A DNA stretch of 64,000 nucleotides, taken from assembly GCF_015351405.1 (NCBI RefSeq), contig NZ_JADKMY010000002.1, forward strand, positions 186,001 to 250,000, in the 5' to 3' direction. A program made the translations under genes and the position numbers. Below, one piece after another: positions 26,315-35,980 of this stretch. Below the pieces are notes generated by a model, which ran no database searches, was not told the DNA's origin, and saw only the letters and a program-made list of their open reading frames with translations. The stretch's first letter is position 1. Every line of letters starts with the position of its first letter. The DNA comes from Corynebacterium suicordis DSM 45110 (lineage in GTDB: Bacteria > Actinomycetota > Actinomycetes > Mycobacteriales > Mycobacteriaceae).

Positions 26315-26333
26315 CCACGTTAGGCAAACCTAA
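26315..26333 (-). promoter_or_regulatory. DtxR-type iron box upstream of the SIP gene
   Basis: On the minus strand the 19 bases TTAGGTTTGCCTAACGTGG match the DtxR consensus TTAGGTTAGCCTAACCTAA at 15 of 19 positions, including both inner half-sites. The box sits between the csoR stop and the SIP start, so it would govern a promoter specific to the SIP gene. Confidence 0.8.
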
Positions 26334-26334
26334 G

Positions 26335-26667
26335 CTACTTCACCAGCCGGGCGATGGCCGCAGATGCCTCCGCCAGCTTCTCCTCCGCTTCATCGCCCCC
26401 AGCCTGTGCGGCGTTGAGCACGCAGTGCTGCAGGTGGTCGTCCAATAGCGCCAAGCTCACGACCTTGAGCGCGGACTGCATGGCGGAAACCTGGGTGAGG
26501 ATATCGATGCAATACTGCTCCTCCTCCACCATCCGCTGCACCCCGCGCACCTGACCTTCAATGCGCTTGAGGCGCGCGAGATAACGCTTCTTATCGGAGA
26601 GGTAGCCGTGCTCGGCGCTGCACCCACAGGTGGCATCGCCCGCGCAGGAAGTCTGTTCTTCGCTCAC
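26335..26667 (-). CDS. csoR: CsoR-family copper-sensing repressor
   Basis: 110 residues, all-helical DUF156 fold. The Cu(I) ligands are Cys53, His78 and Cys82, with exactly the spacing of M. tuberculosis CsoR (Cys36, His61, Cys65). The N-terminus has extra cysteines (CAGDATCGC). It should repress its operon and release DNA on binding copper. Its start overlaps the copA stop by four bases, so it is coupled to the gene it regulates; the operator is the palindrome before copA. Confidence 0.93.
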   Translation of the reverse strand: MSEEQTSCAGDATCGCSAEHGYLSDKKRYLARLKRIEGQVRGVQRMVEEEQYCIDILTQVSAMQSALKVVSLALLDDHLQHCVLNAAQAGGDEAEEKLAEASAAIARLVK

Positions 26668-29099
26668 TTAAATCCCTTCAATCGAAGACTGTTGCTCACC
26701 ACGAACACGCTGGAGAGAGCCATCGCTGCACCTGCCAGCATGGGGTTGAGCAGGCCCAGAGCAGCCAATGGGATGGCCGCGACGTTGTAGGCAAACGCCC
26801 AGAACAAATTGCCCTTGATGGTACCCAGCGTCTTGCGGGACAAACGGATCGCGTCAACCACGGCCGTCACGTTGCTGCGCATCAGGGTGATGTCCGCGGC
26901 CTGGATGGCCGCATCGGTTCCGGTTCCCATCGCCATACCCAGATCCGCCTGCGCCAGCGCTGCGGCGTCGTTGACACCATCGCCGACCATCGCCACCACG
27001 CGCCCTTCCTCCTGCAGGCGCTTGATGGTGGAGACCTTATCTTCCGGCATTACACCGGCAATAATTTTTTCGACGCCAACCTGCGCTCCCACGGCCTTAG
27101 CCACCGGCTCGGAATCGCCCGTCAACAGCACGGGATGCAGGCCCATCTCCTTCAGCTGCGCGATGGCCTTTGCGCTGGATGGCTTGAGCGAGTCCGCCAC
27201 CACCAGCACTCCGAACAGTACTCCATCGATCACCACGGGAACGCGCGTGCCGATGGTTTCCTCGGCGGTATCTCCGAGCAGTTCTTCCACGTGCGCGGAG
27301 TCCACGAATCCGCGGCCTACCTGGACCAGCTTGCCGTCAACCGTGGCTTGCACGCCCCGGCCGGCGATATTCTCGAAGTCGCTGATCTGGGACTGCGTGT
27401 AGGTGTTGGAGGTTTCATCCGGGGAATCCTTCGCTGCAGCCACCACTGCCTGGCCGATGGGGTGCTCGGAGTTGTGCTCCACTGCGGCGGCCACGCGCAG
27501 TAGCTCGGCCTGAGCCTCGCGCTCATCGGCAGACGCTGGGCCGGAGGCCACGCGGATGGTGGACACGCTCATCTTGCCTTCGGTGATGGTGCCGGTTTTA
27601 TCCAGTACCACGGTGTCCACACCGCGAGCCGATTCCAGAACCTCAGGGCCATGGATCAGCACACCCATCTGGGCTCCGCGGCCAGTGCCCACGAGGAGTG
27701 CGGTGGGCGTGGCCAAGCCAAGTGCACAGGGGCAGGCGATGATCAATACCGCCACAGCGCTGCTCAGGGCCAGGGTCACATCACCGGTGGCCAGCAGCCA
27801 ACCGACAACAGTGAGGATGGCCAGACCAATGACCACGGGTACGAACACCCCGGAGATCCGGTCTGCGAGGCGCTGCACGTTGGCTTTGCCGGATTGCGCG
27901 TCCTCCACCAGGCGAGCCATCTGTGCCAGTTGCGTATCTTGACCCACGCGGGTGGCACGGATGACCAAGCGTCCGGAGGAGTTCACGGTTGCACCGGTGA
28001 CAGCATCGCCCGCACCCACCTCAACGGGAACGGATTCGCCGGTGAGCATAGATTCATCCACTGCGGAATTGCCCTCGATGACCTCACCATCGGTGGCGAT
28101 CTTCTCGCCCGGGCGCACCACGAAAACATGACCCACCTGCAGCTGATCCACATTGATCAACTGCTCTGTCTTGTCCGGGTTCAGTAGGGTGACCTGCTTG
28201 GCACCCATATTCGTCAGGGACCGCAGTGCTTCCCCGGCGCGCTTCTTTGATCGCTTCTCAAAATAGCGTCCAGCCAGCACGAACAGAATCACACCAGCGG
28301 CCACCTCGAGGTAGATCTGCCCCAGTGGATGCGAGTGTTCGGGGAAGAGTGACCAACCGTGGGTCATGCCGGGTTCACCGGCACTGCCGAAGAATAGCGC
28401 CACCAGGGACCACGCGAAAGCACTCATGGTGCCCACCGTGATGAGCGTGTCCATCGTGGTGGCACCGTGCTTGAGATTGGTCCACGTGGCCTTGTGGAAT
28501 GGCCAACCCGCCCACAGGATGACGGGTGCGGCGAGAGTCAGCGAGAGCCACTGCCAATTGATGAACTGCAGTGGCGGGATCATGGCCAGCAGGATCACGG
28601 GGATAGCCAGAACTGCAGCACCGATGAGGCGCTGACGCAGAGAAGTCAGCTCTTGTTGCTGCGCGAGTTCCTGAAGTGTGGGTTGGTTTGCGCTTTGTTC
28701 CCCGCCCGACGGAGCTGAAACTGGGGATGGAGCACTGGGCTCCCCCTCGCCCTGTTGAACCTCCGGCTGCGGAACACCAGCTGCAGCGGATCCAGAACCC
28801 GCTGCATTCGCGCCCTCGTTGCTCGGCTGGTTCGTGCCTCGCTCGAGCGGATCCTTCCAAAAAGCTTTGTAACCCAGCTTTTCCACTACGTCGATAAACG
28901 GCTGTGGCTCCAGGTTCGCGTTGCCATTGCCGGAGCCATCGCCGGTTTCTGCGCTAGACCCGGTGGATTCAATATGCGCCTTTTCGGTCGCATAGTTCAC
29001 GGATGCGCTCACGCCGTCCATCTTGTTGAGCTTGCGCTCAATGCGGTTCGCACATGAGGCACACGTCATGCCGGTGATATCCAGATCCAGTGTAGCCAT
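26664..29099 (-). CDS. copA: Copper-exporting P1B-type ATPase
   Basis: 811 residues. One N-terminal heavy-metal domain with GMTCASC (Cys14 and Cys17), then a long Pro/Ser/Glu-rich linker (about residues 50-150), eight membrane segments including the CPC motif [15 protein letters not shown], the phosphorylation site DKTGTITEG, the HP motif EHPIGQAV and the hinge [12 protein letters not shown]. It exports Cu(I). The CsoR-type operator lies six bases before the ATG and overlaps a TATATT hexamer at -10 spacing from the A of the ATG, so the message may be leaderless. Confidence 0.96.
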   Translation of the reverse strand: MATLDLDITGMTCASCANRIERKLNKMDGVSASVNYATEKAHIESTGSSAETGDGSGNGNANLEPQPFIDVVEKLGYKAFWKDPLERGTNQPSNEGANAAGSGSAAAGVPQPEVQQGEGEPSAPSPVSAPSGGEQSANQPTLQELAQQQELTSLRQRLIGAAVLAIPVILLAMIPPLQFINWQWLSLTLAAPVILWAGWPFHKATWTNLKHGATTMDTLITVGTMSAFAWSLVALFFGSAGEPGMTHGWSLFPEHSHPLGQIYLEVAAGVILFVLAGRYFEKRSKKRAGEALRSLTNMGAKQVTLLNPDKTEQLINVDQLQVGHVFVVRPGEKIATDGEVIEGNSAVDESMLTGESVPVEVGAGDAVTGATVNSSGRLVIRATRVGQDTQLAQMARLVEDAQSGKANVQRLADRISGVFVPVVIGLAILTVVGWLLATGDVTLALSSAVAVLIIACPCALGLATPTALLVGTGRGAQMGVLIHGPEVLESARGVDTVVLDKTGTITEGKMSVSTIRVASGPASADEREAQAELLRVAAAVEHNSEHPIGQAVVAAAKDSPDETSNTYTQSQISDFENIAGRGVQATVDGKLVQVGRGFVDSAHVEELLGDTAEETIGTRVPVVIDGVLFGVLVVADSLKPSSAKAIAQLKEMGLHPVLLTGDSEPVAKAVGAQVGVEKIIAGVMPEDKVSTIKRLQEEGRVVAMVGDGVNDAAALAQADLGMAMGTGTDAAIQAADITLMRSNVTAVVDAIRLSRKTLGTIKGNLFWAFAYNVAAIPLAALGLLNPMLAGAAMALSSVFVVSNSLRLKGFK

Positions 29100-29104
29100 G
29101 CCTC

Positions 29105-29129
29105 AAATATACCCCTGGGGGGTATATTT
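29105..29129. promoter_or_regulatory. CsoR-type operator and probable core promoter of copA-csoR
   Basis: AAATATACCCC (29105-29115) and GGGGTATATTT (29119-29129) form a perfect eleven-base inverted repeat with a three-base centre, the G/C-tract plus TATA-flank form known for CsoR operators. It is squeezed between the end of the metallo-hydrolase gene and the copA ATG. Confidence 0.85.
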
Positions 29130-29131
29130 GT

Positions 29132-29806
29132 CTAGTGGCCGCGCTTGATCCATTCCTCCAGGTGAGGAGCCTCTTCGCCGATTGACGTGGCATCACCATG
29201 GCCGGTGTAGACCTCAGTCTCATCCGGAAGCGTCAACAAGGAGCTGCGGATGGAATCGATGATGGTATCGAAATCACTGAAGCTCCGGCCCGTGGCACCC
29301 GGGCCACCAGCGAACAGGGTGTCTCCGGAGAACAGCACCTTTGCCTCTGGCATGTAGAAGGCACAGGATCCGGGTGAGTGCCCTGGGGTATTGATGACCT
29401 GCATCTCGGTGCCGGCCACATGAATGTTCTCGCCGTCCTTGAGGTGAAAGGGCTCAAAGTTCGGGTGAGTCTCGTTCCACAGCATCATGTCGCCTGGGTG
29501 CACAAATACGGGCGCATCCAGCTTTTCGGAAAGCTCAGGGGCCACGGTGATGTGATCATTGTGCGCGTGCGAGCAGATCACGCTCAGCACCTTTCGCCCA
29601 TCCACCGCCTCCAGAATTGGATCGGCATCGTGAGCGGCATCAATGATCACGCACTCGGAATCATTGCCCAGTACCCAGATGTTGTTGTCCACTTCCCACT
29701 CGCCCCCATCAAGGGCGAACACTCCGTGGGTCACCACGCGGTCAATACGCAGGCCGGTCTCAGACATCGTCTTCATGGTCTTCATCTTTGGTTCCTTGTC
29801 ACTCAT
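29132..29806 (-). CDS. Metallo-beta-lactamase-fold hydrolase, probable S-formylmycothiol hydrolase
   Basis: 224 residues. The zinc motif HAHNDH is near residue 84, with GHSPGS and FSGDTLF downstream, as in glyoxalase II-like enzymes. It follows the mycothiol-dependent formaldehyde dehydrogenase gene by 18 bases, the same pair as Rv2259-Rv2260 in M. tuberculosis. That context suggests it cleaves S-formylmycothiol to formate and mycothiol; the specific reaction is inference. Start at the first of several ATG codons. Confidence 0.85.
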   Translation of the reverse strand: MSDKEPKMKTMKTMSETGLRIDRVVTHGVFALDGGEWEVDNNIWVLGNDSECVIIDAAHDADPILEAVDGRKVLSVICSHAHNDHITVAPELSEKLDAPVFVHPGDMMLWNETHPNFEPFHLKDGENIHVAGTEMQVINTPGHSPGSCAFYMPEAKVLFSGDTLFAGGPGATGRSFSDFDTIIDSIRSSLLTLPDETEVYTGHGDATSIGEEAPHLEEWIKRGH

Positions 29807-29824
29807 CAGTTGATCTCTGCTGGC

Positions 29825-30925
29825 CTACTTGAATTCCACGACACTGCGCAGTACTTGGCCCTTGTCCATTTCCTCCATCGCGGACTGCACCCCATCCAGC
29901 TGCACGCGGTCATCCACGAACTTGTCCAGGGGCAAGCGACCCTGCTGGAACAGATCCACGTACATGGGGAAATCGCGCTCTGGCAGGCAATCGCCATACC
30001 AGCTGGACTTCAAAGATCCACCGCGAGAGAACACATCCTGGAACGGCAATTCCAAGGTCATATCCGGGGTGGGCACGCCCACCAGCACCACGCGCCCTGC
30101 CAGATCGCGGATGTAGAACGCCTGCTTATAGGTCTGTGGCACGCCCACGGCATCGATGGCCAGGTCCACACCGAATCCACCGGTGAGTTCCTGGACCTTC
30201 TCCGTCAGCTCATCATCGCTGAGATCCTGGGAATTAATGGTGTGGGTGGCACCGAATTCCTCTTCGGCGCGCTTGAGTTTGGCGTCGGAAACATCAATGG
30301 CAATCACGGTGGTCGCACCTGCCAGACGGGCTCCGGCGATGGCCGCCATACCGACCCCGCCTACGCCAATCACGGCAACGCTTTCACCGCGCTTGACCTC
30401 ACCGGTGTTCACCGCGGCACCCAAACCAGCCATCACACCACAGCCCAGCAGGCCAGCCACGGCGGGATCGGCCTCGGTGTTTACCTTGGTGCACTGACCC
30501 TCATGGACCAGCGTCTTCTCCACGAAGGCGCCGATGCCCAGGGCTGCCTCCAGCTCGGTACCATCCTCCAGGGTCATCACCTTGGAGGCGTTATGGGTAT
30601 CGAAGCAGTACTTTGGCTCGCCCTTCTTGCAGGCGCGGCACTCGCCACACACTGCGCGCCAATTCAGCACCACGTAATCGCCCTCGGCCACGTGGGTGAC
30701 ATCCTCGCCGATGCTTTCCACCGTGCCCGCGGCCTCATGTCCCAGCAGGAATGGGTAGTTATCAGAGATGCCGCCATCCCGGTACGCGAGGTCCGTATGG
30801 CACACGCCGCAGGCCTGGATTTTCACGATCACATCATTGGGGCCGGGCTCAGGGATCACGATATTGGTGAGTTCAACCGGCTCTCCCTCGGCGCGGGCAA
30901 TGATTCCTTGCACTGTTTGAGTCAT
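29825..30925 (-). CDS. mscR: Mycothiol-dependent formaldehyde dehydrogenase / S-nitrosomycothiol reductase
   Basis: 366 residues, zinc-dependent class III alcohol dehydrogenase type. Catalytic zinc motif [20 protein letters not shown], the structural zinc cysteines [15 protein letters not shown], and the NAD-binding [10 protein letters not shown] near residue 190. It oxidises the formaldehyde-mycothiol adduct and reduces S-nitrosomycothiol. I chose the ATG at 30925 with GGAG seven bases before; the longer frame would add 59 residues of non-coding character. It is the first gene of a two-gene detoxification operon. Confidence 0.92.
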   Translation of the reverse strand: MTQTVQGIIARAEGEPVELTNIVIPEPGPNDVIVKIQACGVCHTDLAYRDGGISDNYPFLLGHEAAGTVESIGEDVTHVAEGDYVVLNWRAVCGECRACKKGEPKYCFDTHNASKVMTLEDGTELEAALGIGAFVEKTLVHEGQCTKVNTEADPAVAGLLGCGVMAGLGAAVNTGEVKRGESVAVIGVGGVGMAAIAGARLAGATTVIAIDVSDAKLKRAEEEFGATHTINSQDLSDDELTEKVQELTGGFGVDLAIDAVGVPQTYKQAFYIRDLAGRVVLVGVPTPDMTLELPFQDVFSRGGSLKSSWYGDCLPERDFPMYVDLFQQGRLPLDKFVDDRVQLDGVQSAMEEMDKGQVLRSVVEFK

Positions 30926-31101
30926 TTGTTTCTCCATCTTCCCTAAATCTCTTGGCGGCACCAGCTTCACGGACGGTGGCTGGTGTTTCTTCCTCATGTC
31001 TACCTGTTTTTCGCCCGCAGGACAGGCGTGCTTCGCGGCACTCCCCTGAATCATTGCCGTATGCTGGCTACCGTTAATTGCAGTTGATGTGAGGAGTACC
31101 A

Positions 31102-31452
31102 ATGATTCAGTTGGTCGTAGGAGCAGCCGCCGGTTACCTGATGGGGACCAAGGCAGGGCGCCGACGCTACGAGCAGATCCGCCGCGGGTACGAAACCGCG
31201 GTGAACTCCGAAATCACCCGCAAGGCAGTGCACGCTGGTCGCAAGGCTGTGGCCAACCGCTTGGATCCGGAGCCTCGGATGCACGAGATCCGCGATCTCA
31301 ACCGCACCACCCGCAATGGCCTGGATGAGGGTGTGACCATCGTGGAATCCGATAATGCGCACCCTAATGACCGCATTTCTCCCAAGAACACCGGCACCAA
31401 GAACATCGGCACGAACGGGCGCGAGAACAACCGCCGCGGTCGCAAGCGCTAG
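31102..31452 (+). CDS. Small YtxH-like conserved actinobacterial protein
   Basis: 116 residues. The N-terminus, [22 protein letters not shown], is the short glycine-rich helix plus basic motif found in small actinobacterial and YtxH-like envelope proteins; the rest is basic and probably disordered (RRGRKR at the end). Function unknown. TGAGGAGT before the ATG is a good ribosome site. The stop overlaps the end of the convergent dnaG by four bases. Confidence 0.75.
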   Translation: MIQLVVGAAAGYLMGTKAGRRRYEQIRRGYETAVNSEITRKAVHAGRKAVANRLDPEPRMHEIRDLNRTTRNGLDEGVTIVESDNAHPNDRISPKNTGTKNIGTNGRENNRRGRKR

Positions 31453-33467
31453 TCCGTAAATTCCCCGTACGCCGCCGCCCGCTCCTGTAGCGATCGGCGG
31501 TATTTTTCTAGCGCCATGAGATCCGCGAACACCCCGCGGAACTCTTCCTGTTGCAGGTCACCGCGCATCCGCTGCATGCGAGATTTCATGTCTGCAATTT
31601 CATTGCCCACCCAGCGCTCCTGCATGTACGCCATGATCGCATCCGCGTAATACGGCAAACGTTTGGTCTCGCACTCCACATCATCCACCGCCAGCTCGGA
31701 GACAACCGCCCGGCCCATCGCGTCCGGAATATGCGAGGCCACCTGGTCAATCCACGCCGCACCACCCGAACTCTGCGCTGCTCCCCCAGCCTCGGCGATC
31801 GCCCGAGCCACGCTCACATACGTGGGGTGGCCAAAGCTCTCCGGTGGCATCAGATCGAAAATAGTGCCCGCCAGCTGCGGTTCTTGCAACGCCAGCTTCA
31901 GCACCTCGCGCGGGGCATGCAGCATCTGATCACACGGGTCGGGCCGCTCCATCCCGTCCACCGCCCGCAGCCGTGGTGCGGATGGAATTCCCCCACCATG
32001 AATGTGGTCCGACGCCACCCCTGGCCCACCAAACTCAGCTTCCACCTGTGGTTCATCGCTGTGCTGAGCCATGCGCTCGCGGCGCGCGGCTCCCTGCTTG
32101 AGCTCCAGATGCGGTTGCGCGGACTGGCCTTCCTGGGCGGCCCTGCGCACCTGATCCAGCAGCTCATCAGGATCTGGCCACGCGATCCACCCTGAGGCTT
32201 GGCGCGCGTACTCATCCCGCATCGCTTCATCCCGGATGCTCGCGAGCACTGGCACGATGCGCCGCATGGCGTGGACTCTTCCGTCAATGCTTGCCGTGTC
32301 ATATTCGGCCGCCAGTGTCCGAATGACGAATTCAAACATCGGTATCCGCGAGGCCACCAGTTCCCGCACGGCCACGTCTCCGCGCTCCATGCGCACATCA
32401 CACGGGTCCTGGCCGCCCGGCGCGACAGTCACATAGCTGTGGCCAGCAAACTGCTGATCCCCCTCGAAGGCGCGCATGGCGGCCTTTTGCCCGGCTTCAT
32501 CACCATCGAAGGTGTACACAATCTCACCGCGGAAAAACTTATCGTCCAGCATGAACCGGCGGATCATCTGCAGGTGCTCACCACCAAAGGCAGTACCGCA
32601 GGCAGCCACCGCGGTGGTCACTCCTGCGGCGTGCATGGCCATCACGTCCGTGTAGCCCTCCACCACCACGGCTTGGTGGGAAGAGGCGATTTGCTTCTTC
32701 GCCTGATCAATCCCGAAGAGCACCTTGGACTTCTTGTACAGCAAGGTATCCGGCGTATTGATGTACTTCCCTAGTTTGTCGTCGTCAAACAACTTCCTGG
32801 CACCAAAGCCGATGACATCCCCGGCCACGTTCTTGATGGGCCACAGGAGGCGGCGGTGGAAGCGGTCGATGGGACCCTTCTGACCCATGCGCGCCAAGCC
32901 CGCGGCTTCCAGCTCCTTGAAGTTGAATCCCTGACGCTGCAGGGCCTTGGTCAGGGTGTCCCAGCCGGCCGGGGCGAACCCACAACCAAACTGTTTGGCC
33001 TGCTCCATGCTGAAACCACGCTCGGCGAGGAATTCACGGGCTACATCCGCCCCTTGGACATCGCTGGAAAGCTGTTCCTGATAGAACGCAGACGCGGCTT
33101 TATTGGCAGCCACCAATCGCTGCCTCGTGCCGGGTTCCTCGCGCTTGCCGGGAGTGCCGCCTTCATAGCTGATGCGGTAACCGATGCGCTCGGCACATTG
33201 CTCCACGGCCTCGGGGAAAGTGACGTGCTCCATCTTCATGAGGAAGCTGAACACGTCACCGCCCTCACCAGTGGAAAAGCAGTGGAAATAACCCTTGTTC
33301 GGGCGCACGTGGAACGAGGGGGTTTTCTCATCTTTGAACGGGCTCAGACCCTTCAGGGAATCCACGCCCCCGGGCTTGAGCTGGACGTATTCACCCACCA
33401 CTTCCTCGATGGGAGTCCTCTCCCGAATCGCCGCAATATCCCGCTCCGGGATCCGTCCATTTGCCAT
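31449..33467 (-). CDS. dnaG: DNA primase with degenerate zinc-binding motif
   Basis: 672 residues from the ATG at 33467 (a GTG lies six bases earlier). It makes RNA primers at the replication fork. Domains: N-terminal CHC2-type domain (1-100), TOPRIM catalytic core with VVVEGYTDVMA and TFDGDEAGQKA, and a C-terminal helicase-binding region. The usual zinc ligands Cys-x2-His-x17-Cys-x2-Cys are Ser42, Lys45, Cys63 and Thr66, so only one is left although the rest of the domain is well kept. The gene lies upstream of dgt and next to the GMC oxidoreductase. Confidence 0.95.
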   Translation of the reverse strand: MANGRIPERDIAAIRERTPIEEVVGEYVQLKPGGVDSLKGLSPFKDEKTPSFHVRPNKGYFHCFSTGEGGDVFSFLMKMEHVTFPEAVEQCAERIGYRISYEGGTPGKREEPGTRQRLVAANKAASAFYQEQLSSDVQGADVAREFLAERGFSMEQAKQFGCGFAPAGWDTLTKALQRQGFNFKELEAAGLARMGQKGPIDRFHRRLLWPIKNVAGDVIGFGARKLFDDDKLGKYINTPDTLLYKKSKVLFGIDQAKKQIASSHQAVVVEGYTDVMAMHAAGVTTAVAACGTAFGGEHLQMIRRFMLDDKFFRGEIVYTFDGDEAGQKAAMRAFEGDQQFAGHSYVTVAPGGQDPCDVRMERGDVAVRELVASRIPMFEFVIRTLAAEYDTASIDGRVHAMRRIVPVLASIRDEAMRDEYARQASGWIAWPDPDELLDQVRRAAQEGQSAQPHLELKQGAARRERMAQHSDEPQVEAEFGGPGVASDHIHGGGIPSAPRLRAVDGMERPDPCDQMLHAPREVLKLALQEPQLAGTIFDLMPPESFGHPTYVSVARAIAEAGGAAQSSGGAAWIDQVASHIPDAMGRAVVSELAVDDVECETKRLPYYADAIMAYMQERWVGNEIADMKSRMQRMRGDLQQEEFRGVFADLMALEKYRRSLQERAAAYGEFTD

Positions 33468-33573
33468 AGCCACATGCTAGCGCAGCACCCAGAAAGCACC
33501 AGTAGTCAGGATTTTCTTAGGTTCTTTTCGGAAATGCATTTATGGGCTGCAAATTGTTCTAGCATCACTTGCT

Positions 33574-35364
33574 ATGACTCACTACGACGTTCTCATCATC
33601 GGTTCGGGCTTCGGCGGCTCGGTCTCTGCTTTGCGACTCTCGGAAAAAGGCTACAAGGTTGGTGTTCTTGAAGCAGGTCGACGATTCGAGGACAAGGATT
33701 TCGCCAAGAACTCCTGGCACCTCAAGGACTTCCTGTGGGCACCGCAGATTGGCTGCTTCGGAATCCAGCGCATCCACCTGCTCAACAACGTGATGATCCT
33801 GGCTGGTGCGGGCGTGGGTGGCGGTTCCCTGAACTACGCCAACACGCTGTACAAGCCGGGCGAGTCCTACTTCAAGGACAGGCAGTGGGCTGACATCACT
33901 GACTGGGAAGACGAGCTCACCCCGTACTACGAGCAGGCACAGAAGATGCTGGGCGTGGTGGAGAACCCCACCATGACCAACGCTGACAAGGTGTCCAAGC
34001 GCGTGGCGGAGGAAATGGGTGTGGGTCACACCTTCCGCATGGCTCCCGTGGGCGTGTTCTTCGGTGAGAAGGTGGGCCTGGAAGGCAAGCCTCGCGAAAC
34101 CGTGCCAGACCCATACTTCGGTGGTGCTGGCCCTGACCGCACCGCCTGCCACGAGTGTGGCGAATGTATGACGGGTTGCCGCCACAACGCGAAAAACACC
34201 CTGCTGAAGAACTACCTGTACCTCGCGGAAAACGCTGGCGCCAAGGTGCATGACCTCACCACCGTGACCACCATCAAGCGCAAGGGTGACAAGTGGGAGG
34301 TGGAAACGATCCCGACCGAAACCATTGGTAAGTCCGTGGTCAAGCGCGTCACCGGTAAGAAGAAGGCTGGTCGGAAGACCTTCACCTCTGATTACATCGT
34401 GATGGCAGCCGGCACGTGGGGCACCCAGAAGCTGCTGCACACGCAGAGGCTCAAGGGCAATCTCCAGAACTTCCCGGATTCCCTGGGCAAGATGACCCGT
34501 ACCAACTCTGAGGCGCTTCTGGGCGCGCAGGAGAAGGCATACAACCCAGATTGCGATTTCTCAGAAGGCGTCGCAATTACTTCCTCCTACTACCCAGCTC
34601 CGGATACGCACATCGAGCCCGTGCGTTACGGCAAGGGGTCCAACGCCATGGCGCTGCTCCAGACCCTGATGACCGATGGCGATAAGATTCAGCCTCGCTG
34701 GCTGGAGTTCATCAAGCAGGTGGGTCTGCAGTACAAGATGATTCCGCGCATCGCCCTGCTGAGCAAGTGGTCACAGCGCACCGTGATCAACCTGGTCATG
34801 CAGACACGCGATAACTCCTTGACCACCCACCTGGGCAAGCTGGGTCCGTTCACCATTCTTCGTTCCCGTCAGGGCACCGGCGACCCGAACCCTAACTGGA
34901 TCCCAGAGGGCAATGAGGCTACCCGACGCCTGGCTAGTCTCATGACGGACGGCCTGGCCGGCGGCGTGTGGTCTGAGGTCTTTGACATTCCTCTGACTGC
35001 GCACTTCCTGGGCGGCTGCCCCATCGGCGCCAACGCTGAAAAGGGTGTGGTGGATGGCTACAACCGCGTGTGGGGCTACCCCACCATGTTCATCACCGAT
35101 GGTTCTTCCATCGCTGCGAACCCAGGTGTGAACCCTTCCCTGTCCATCACGGCTGGCGCTGAGCGCTCCGCTGCGATGTGGCCAAACAAGGGCGAGGAAG
35201 ACAAGCGACCTGATCAGTCCGAAGGCTACATCCGCATCGATCCAATCGAGCCGAAGAACCCTGCGGTGCCACCTTCTGCCCCAGCTGCACTTCGCTTGCC
35301 CCTGACTCCGGTCAACGGCAACAAGGCCAACTCAGACAAGATCGAGAACACTTTCGGAGAATAA
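33574..35364 (+). CDS. GMC-family FAD oxidoreductase, ChoD/Rv3409c-like
   Basis: 596 residues, cytoplasmic (no signal peptide). FAD motif IIGSGFGGSVSALRLSEKG at the N-terminus, AGAGVGGGSLNYAN next, and C-terminal HFLGGCPIGANAEKGV and GSSIAANPGVNPSLSITA, as in the cholesterol oxidase-like GMC branch. The cluster CHECGECMTGC near residues 190-200 has the Cys-x2-Cys-x2-Cys-x3-Cys spacing of a 4Fe-4S ferredoxin site. The substrate is unknown; a sterol is not implied, since no sterol pathway is visible. It is divergent from dnaG. Confidence 0.85.
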   Translation: MTHYDVLIIGSGFGGSVSALRLSEKGYKVGVLEAGRRFEDKDFAKNSWHLKDFLWAPQIGCFGIQRIHLLNNVMILAGAGVGGGSLNYANTLYKPGESYFKDRQWADITDWEDELTPYYEQAQKMLGVVENPTMTNADKVSKRVAEEMGVGHTFRMAPVGVFFGEKVGLEGKPRETVPDPYFGGAGPDRTACHECGECMTGCRHNAKNTLLKNYLYLAENAGAKVHDLTTVTTIKRKGDKWEVETIPTETIGKSVVKRVTGKKKAGRKTFTSDYIVMAAGTWGTQKLLHTQRLKGNLQNFPDSLGKMTRTNSEALLGAQEKAYNPDCDFSEGVAITSSYYPAPDTHIEPVRYGKGSNAMALLQTLMTDGDKIQPRWLEFIKQVGLQYKMIPRIALLSKWSQRTVINLVMQTRDNSLTTHLGKLGPFTILRSRQGTGDPNPNWIPEGNEATRRLASLMTDGLAGGVWSEVFDIPLTAHFLGGCPIGANAEKGVVDGYNRVWGYPTMFITDGSSIAANPGVNPSLSITAGAERSAAMWPNKGEEDKRPDQSEGYIRIDPIEPKNPAVPPSAPAALRLPLTPVNGNKANSDKIENTFGE

Positions 35365-35439
35365 GCCCCGCTCTCCTCGCGTTCGCTCTCCCCAGCGTTC
35401 GTGCTTGAGTTCACCGGCACGCATGATTGAATAAGTGCC

Positions 35440-35955
35440 ATGAACTCGAAGAACCTCAAACGCCTCGCACCACTAGCAATTGCTGCCATCGCCGCCACGG
35501 GATGGATTGGTGCTGAGGCGTTTGAGGGTTTTTCTGACTCTTCGTCCGATCACTCGACCCAGCAGCAGGGCCAGGGTGGCAATAACAACGGTGGCAACGG
35601 TGGCAACAACGGCGGAAATGGGTCCGGCAGCGGGTCTGGGAACAAGAACAACGCCAGCAATTGCGAATACGATTCCCTACCCGCCGAGGCGCAGGATCAG
35701 ATCGAGGACATCCTCGCCAATGCCGCTCCCGATGATGGTGCTGCGGATGGCAAGCATTTCGGCAACTATGAGGGGCTGCTGCCCAAGCAAAAATCCAGCT
35801 ACTACCGCGAATACACCGTGCGGACTCCGGGCGTGAAGCATCGCGGCGAGCGACGCATTGTGGTGGGCGGAGGCAGCAAGACTGACCCGGACGTGTGGTA
35901 CTACTCCGGTGATCACTTCGAGAGTTTCTGTTCCATCCCGGATGCTGAGGAATAA
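35440..35955 (+). CDS. Secreted barnase-type (N1/T1) ribonuclease
   Basis: 171 residues. An N-terminal hydrophobic signal/anchor (about 9-25), a long Gly/Asn/Ser linker (about 43-72), then the microbial RNase fold. Catalytic residues match barnase: Glu124 in YYREYTV, Arg135 and Arg139 in RGERRIV, and His159 in GDHFESF. It should cleave RNA after guanine outside the cell. No barstar-like inhibitor is recognisable next to it. The linker suggests tethering to or passage through the cell wall. Confidence 0.87.
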   Translation: MNSKNLKRLAPLAIAAIAATGWIGAEAFEGFSDSSSDHSTQQQGQGGNNNGGNGGNNGGNGSGSGSGNKNNASNCEYDSLPAEAQDQIEDILANAAPDDGAADGKHFGNYEGLLPKQKSSYYREYTVRTPGVKHRGERRIVVGGGSKTDPDVWYYSGDHFESFCSIPDAEE

Positions 35956-35980
35956 CCGGGCCGTCCGGACTCGCTGGCTG

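Noticed and set aside
29378..30946. 522-residue frame antisense to the formaldehyde dehydrogenase operon
   Set aside because: Spans two good genes on the other strand and has shadow composition.
33574..35364. Cholesterol oxidase
   Set aside because: Only family-level similarity; no sterol pathway genes nearby, so I keep the neutral GMC name.
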